Of a stretch of DNA of 6,983 bases, positions 4,963-6,983 are shown one piece after another. Source of the DNA: an uncultured Clostridia bacterium. GTDB taxonomy: Bacteria > Bacillota > Clostridia > Christensenellales > CAG-314. Numbering within the stretch: the stretch's first letter is position 1; the number at the start of each line of letters is the position of its first letter. The notes below the pieces were generated by a model. That model was not told the origin of the DNA, ran no database searches, and worked only from the letters and a program-made list of their open reading frames with translations. The stretch covers positions 1 through 6,983 of the forward strand of contig CAKQXG010000116.1 in NCBI GenBank assembly GCA_934281515.1. Reading direction: 5' to 3'. A program made the translations under genes and the position numbers.

Positions 4963-6732
4963 ATGTACGAACTGATTTACAAAGTAAACGGGCCGGCCGA
5001 CGTAAAAAAAATGACCCTACCCGAACTGACGCAACTTGCAGCCGAAATACGCGAGGCATTGTTTAACAGACTGACGCATGTAGGCGGACACTTCGGTCCC
5101 AACTTCGGCATTGTCGAAGCGGAAATTGCCATGCACTACGTATTTGACAGTCCGCGCGACAAGTTTGTGTTTGACGTGTCTCACCAAAGCTATCCGCACA
5201 AAATACTGACAGGACGGCGCAACGGTTACATCGACAACAACCGATTTGCCGAGGACAGCGGCTACACCAACCCCAACGAAAGCGAACACGACTTGTTTAA
5301 CGTAGGGCACACAAGCACGTCTGTTTCGCTCGCAATAGGCTTGGCAAAGGCACGCGATCTGCTTGGCACCAAGGAAAACATCGTCGCATTGATTGGCGAT
5401 GGTTCTCTGTCGGGCGGCGAGGCGCTGGAAGGCCTGAACGTTGCCGGCTCGGAGCTTGGCACCAACCTTATAATCATAGTCAACGACAATCAACAGTCTA
5501 TTTCCGAAACGCACGGAGGCTTGTACAAAAGTCTTGCCGACCTGCGAGCAACTGACGGCGCAAGCTCAAACAACATATTTAAGGCTTTCGGATTGGACTA
5601 CATCTACCTTGCCGAAGGCAACGACATAGGCAAACTTATTGAAACCTTTACAAAAGTGAAAGACATCGATCACCCGATTGTCGTGCACATCAACACCGTC
5701 AAGGGAAAAGGATACCCTCTTGCCGAAACCAACAAAGAAGCGTGGCACTGGACATTGCCCTTCGACAGGCAAACAGGCAAGCCACTTGCGGACTTGAGCA
5801 AGGTACCTACCTACACCGCCGTTGCAAGAGACTTTATCGTGCAAAAAGCCGCACAAGACGACAAGTTTGTCGTAGTCACACCCAATATGCCCGGCAGCTT
5901 CGGCTTGACGCCCGACATCCGCGCAAAGTTGGGCAAACAATTTGTCGACGTTGGCATTGCCGAAGAACAATCTGTCGCCATGGCAAGCGGATTGGCAAAG
6001 GGCGGCGTAAAGCCGTTGATTATTACAAACACCACTTTTATGCAACGCGCCTACGACCAGATTTCGCAAGACGTGTGCATCAACAACAACGCCGTAACGA
6101 TTGTGCTTAACTACGCCAACTTCGACGGGCTGACCGACGTAACCCACCTTGGAATATTCGGCATATCGGCGTTTTCCAACATACCCAACCTTGTAGTTGC
6201 CGCGCCGACGTCGGCAAGCGAGCTACGCAACATGCTCAATTGGGCAGTCGACCAAACCGACCACCCTGTGTTGATACTTATGCCTGCAGGCGCAGTGACG
6301 GAAGGCACCGCTCCCGAAACATTTGACCCGACAAAATACTGCGTGGCGCAGCGCGGACATAAAGTCGCGATACTTGCCGCAGGAGATTTCTTCGAGCGCG
6401 GCAAGCAACTTGCCGAGTACGTGCAAGATCATTTCGGATTTGTGCCAACGCTTGTCAATCCACGCTTTTTGTCGATGGTCGACAACGAATTGCTTGACGA
6501 ATTGACCGCAGATCACGACGTATTTGTAACGCTGGAGGACGGCATACTTGACGGCGGATTCGGACAGAAAATTGCTTCCTACTGTGCGAAAAACGGTGTT
6601 AAAGTGTATAATTACGGACTTTCAAAACAGTTTTATGACCGCTACAATCCGCAGGAGTTGTTACAAAGTCTCGGCATGACAACGGAACAAATCGCCGAGG
6701 ACATTGCCAAAGCGTTGAGAATTGCAGAGTAG
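4963..6732 (+). CDS. Divergent 1-deoxy-D-xylulose-5-phosphate synthase (DXS)-like thiamine-diphosphate transketolase
   Basis: The domain order is that of DXS: a thiamine-binding domain (about 20-265), a pyrimidine-binding domain (about 281-445) and a C-terminal transketolase domain (about 463-585). Conserved features are GGHFG (His43, E. coli DXS His49), FDVSHQSYPHKILTGRR (70-86), GHTSTS (115-120), the Mg/ThDP motif GDG(145-147)...NDN(174-176), WHW (His262, E. coli His299), IAEEQ (catalytic Glu334, E. coli Glu370), QRAYDQ (Arg362, E. coli Arg398), TH (His395, E. coli His431) and EDGILDGGFG (525-534). Length 589 against 620 in E. coli. DXS condenses pyruvate with glyceraldehyde 3-phosphate for isoprenoid, thiamine and pyridoxal synthesis. 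Here E. coli Tyr392, Arg420, Asp427 and Arg478 correspond to Asn356, Tyr384, Thr391 and Ala442, so DRAG and YPRG are missing. It is therefore certainly a ThDP enzyme of this family but perhaps not a true DXS, and no dxs symbol is given. ATG 4963 has AAGGA (4950-4954) 8 bases upstream. Confidence 0.9.
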   Translation: MYELIYKVNGPADVKKMTLPELTQLAAEIREALFNRLTHVGGHFGPNFGIVEAEIAMHYVFDSPRDKFVFDVSHQSYPHKILTGRRNGYIDNNRFAEDSGYTNPNESEHDLFNVGHTSTSVSLAIGLAKARDLLGTKENIVALIGDGSLSGGEALEGLNVAGSELGTNLIIIVNDNQQSISETHGGLYKSLADLRATDGASSNNIFKAFGLDYIYLAEGNDIGKLIETFTKVKDIDHPIVVHINTVKGKGYPLAETNKEAWHWTLPFDRQTGKPLADLSKVPTYTAVARDFIVQKAAQDDKFVVVTPNMPGSFGLTPDIRAKLGKQFVDVGIAEEQSVAMASGLAKGGVKPLIITNTTFMQRAYDQISQDVCINNNAVTIVLNYANFDGLTDVTHLGIFGISAFSNIPNLVVAAPTSASELRNMLNWAVDQTDHPVLILMPAGAVTEGTAPETFDPTKYCVAQRGHKVAILAAGDFFERGKQLAEYVQDHFGFVPTLVNPRFLSMVDNELLDELTADHDVFVTLEDGILDGGFGQKIASYCAKNGVKVYNYGLSKQFYDRYNPQELLQSLGMTTEQIAEDIAKALRIAE

Positions 6733-6740
6733 TCAATTGC

Positions 6741-6787
6741 TTTTTAAGATGTGACAACTTGTATTTATTATGCTTGCATCTTAAAAA
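6741..6787. repeat. 11-bp perfect inverted repeat with reversed T/A polarity
   Basis: TTTTTAAGATG (6741-6751) and CATCTTAAAAA (6777-6787) are exact inverted arms around a 25-base A/T-rich loop; three more pairs (two of them G-U) can form inside. The T-run is at the 5' end and the A-run at the 3' end on both strands, the reverse of an intrinsic terminator. It starts 9 bases after the DXS-like stop. It could be a 3' mRNA stabiliser or a protein-binding site. Confidence 0.55.
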
Positions 6788-6828
6788 ATACTATTCACCA
6801 CCTTTGCTTACACACTTAAATAAAATAC

Positions 6829-6867
6829 AAAAGGGAAGAAGCGGTAAAATGCTTCTTCCCTTTTTTT
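6829..6867. terminator. Strong bidirectional intrinsic terminator between convergent genes
   Basis: AAAAGGGAAGAAGC (6829-6842) pairs perfectly with GCTTCTTCCCTTTT (6851-6864), 14 pairs around an 8-base loop, followed by T's to 6867. On the - strand the same stem is followed by TTTTGTATTTT, so it can end both the + strand DXS-like transcript and the convergent M23 peptidase transcript. Confidence 0.93.
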
Positions 6868-6885
6868 GCCGAACCGGACAGGTGT

Positions 6886-6983
6886 TTACTGTTGTTTTTC
6901 TTCAACTTCGCGGAAAACTTCGCCTTTGACGTAGGGCATGGGGTCTACTTGCTCACCCTTGACTGCAACTTCCAAGTGCAGGT
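6886..6983 (-). CDS. C-terminal end of a probable M23-family (LytM-type) peptidoglycan metallopeptidase (5' part outside window)
   Basis: Reading the - strand from the right edge gives 31 residues beginning LHLEVAVKGEQVDPMPYV and ending in a charged tail EVEEKQQ, with a TAA stop at 6888-6886. M23 peptidases end their catalytic domain with HxH followed by a strand and a VDPxPYL-type turn, and this matches well. The cut first codon ends in AC, which is compatible with the first His of the HxH zinc/catalytic motif (codon CAC). These enzymes cut peptide cross-links in peptidoglycan outside the membrane; some are inactive regulators. With only the last 31 residues visible, activity, signal peptide and other domains cannot be judged. 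The gene converges on the DXS-like gene and shares the terminator at 6829-6867. Confidence 0.72.
   Translation of the reverse strand, partial: LHLEVAVKGEQVDPMPYVKGEVFREVEEKQQ

Noticed and set aside
5017..6147. Antisense open frames within the DXS-like gene
   Set aside because: They have no domains or ribosome sites and are explained by the coding frame on the + strand.

Overview
The window is a compact stretch of bacterial chromosome. It holds six genes on the + strand and the tail of a seventh on the - strand. The tryptophanyl-tRNA synthetase is of the long type, opening GDRPTGRLHLGHY, that I associate with Clostridia-like Bacillota. The Shine-Dalgarno sites (AAGGA to AAGGAGG), the TTGnnn/TAnnAT promoters with TGn extensions and the short gaps also fit a Bacillota organism. 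I infer an uncultured Clostridia-like lineage from these family resemblances, not from a search.

Left block (1-1820): the 3' part of a UvrA-family ATPase, probably the paralogous class without a full NER role, is followed 12 bases later by an O6-alkylguanine-DNA alkyltransferase (ogt). The two look co-transcribed and together suggest DNA damage repair or tolerance.

Middle block (1821-3264): an A/T-rich regulatory region carries a convincing extended -10 promoter, a 9-bp inverted repeat centred on the -35 box and a perfect 12-bp palindrome at the expected transcription start. It is followed by trpS and a strong intrinsic terminator. The leader is about 75 nt, too short for a T-box, so trpS here may be controlled by a DNA-binding protein.

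Right block (3265-6867): a second extended -10 promoter precedes an unrecognised five-helix membrane protein. A cytoplasmic SIMPL-domain (DUF541) protein follows 17 bases later with an ideal Shine-Dalgarno. After a 126-base leader with three small hairpins comes a 589-residue enzyme of the 1-deoxy-D-xylulose-5-phosphate synthase (DXS) fold. It keeps the thiamine-diphosphate machinery but has lost the two arginines that hold the phosphate of glyceraldehyde 3-phosphate in E. coli DXS, so it may not make DXP. It ends in an unusual inverted repeat and then a strong bidirectional terminator.

Right edge (6886-6983, - strand): 31 residues plus stop of a convergent gene that matches the end of an M23 (LytM-type) cell-wall peptidase.

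Most of the window is ordinary housekeeping content. I see no CRISPR array, tRNA, rRNA, insertion sequence or phage gene. The best candidates for something new are the DXS-like enzyme, the membrane protein/SIMPL pair, and the symmetric elements at the trpS promoter.
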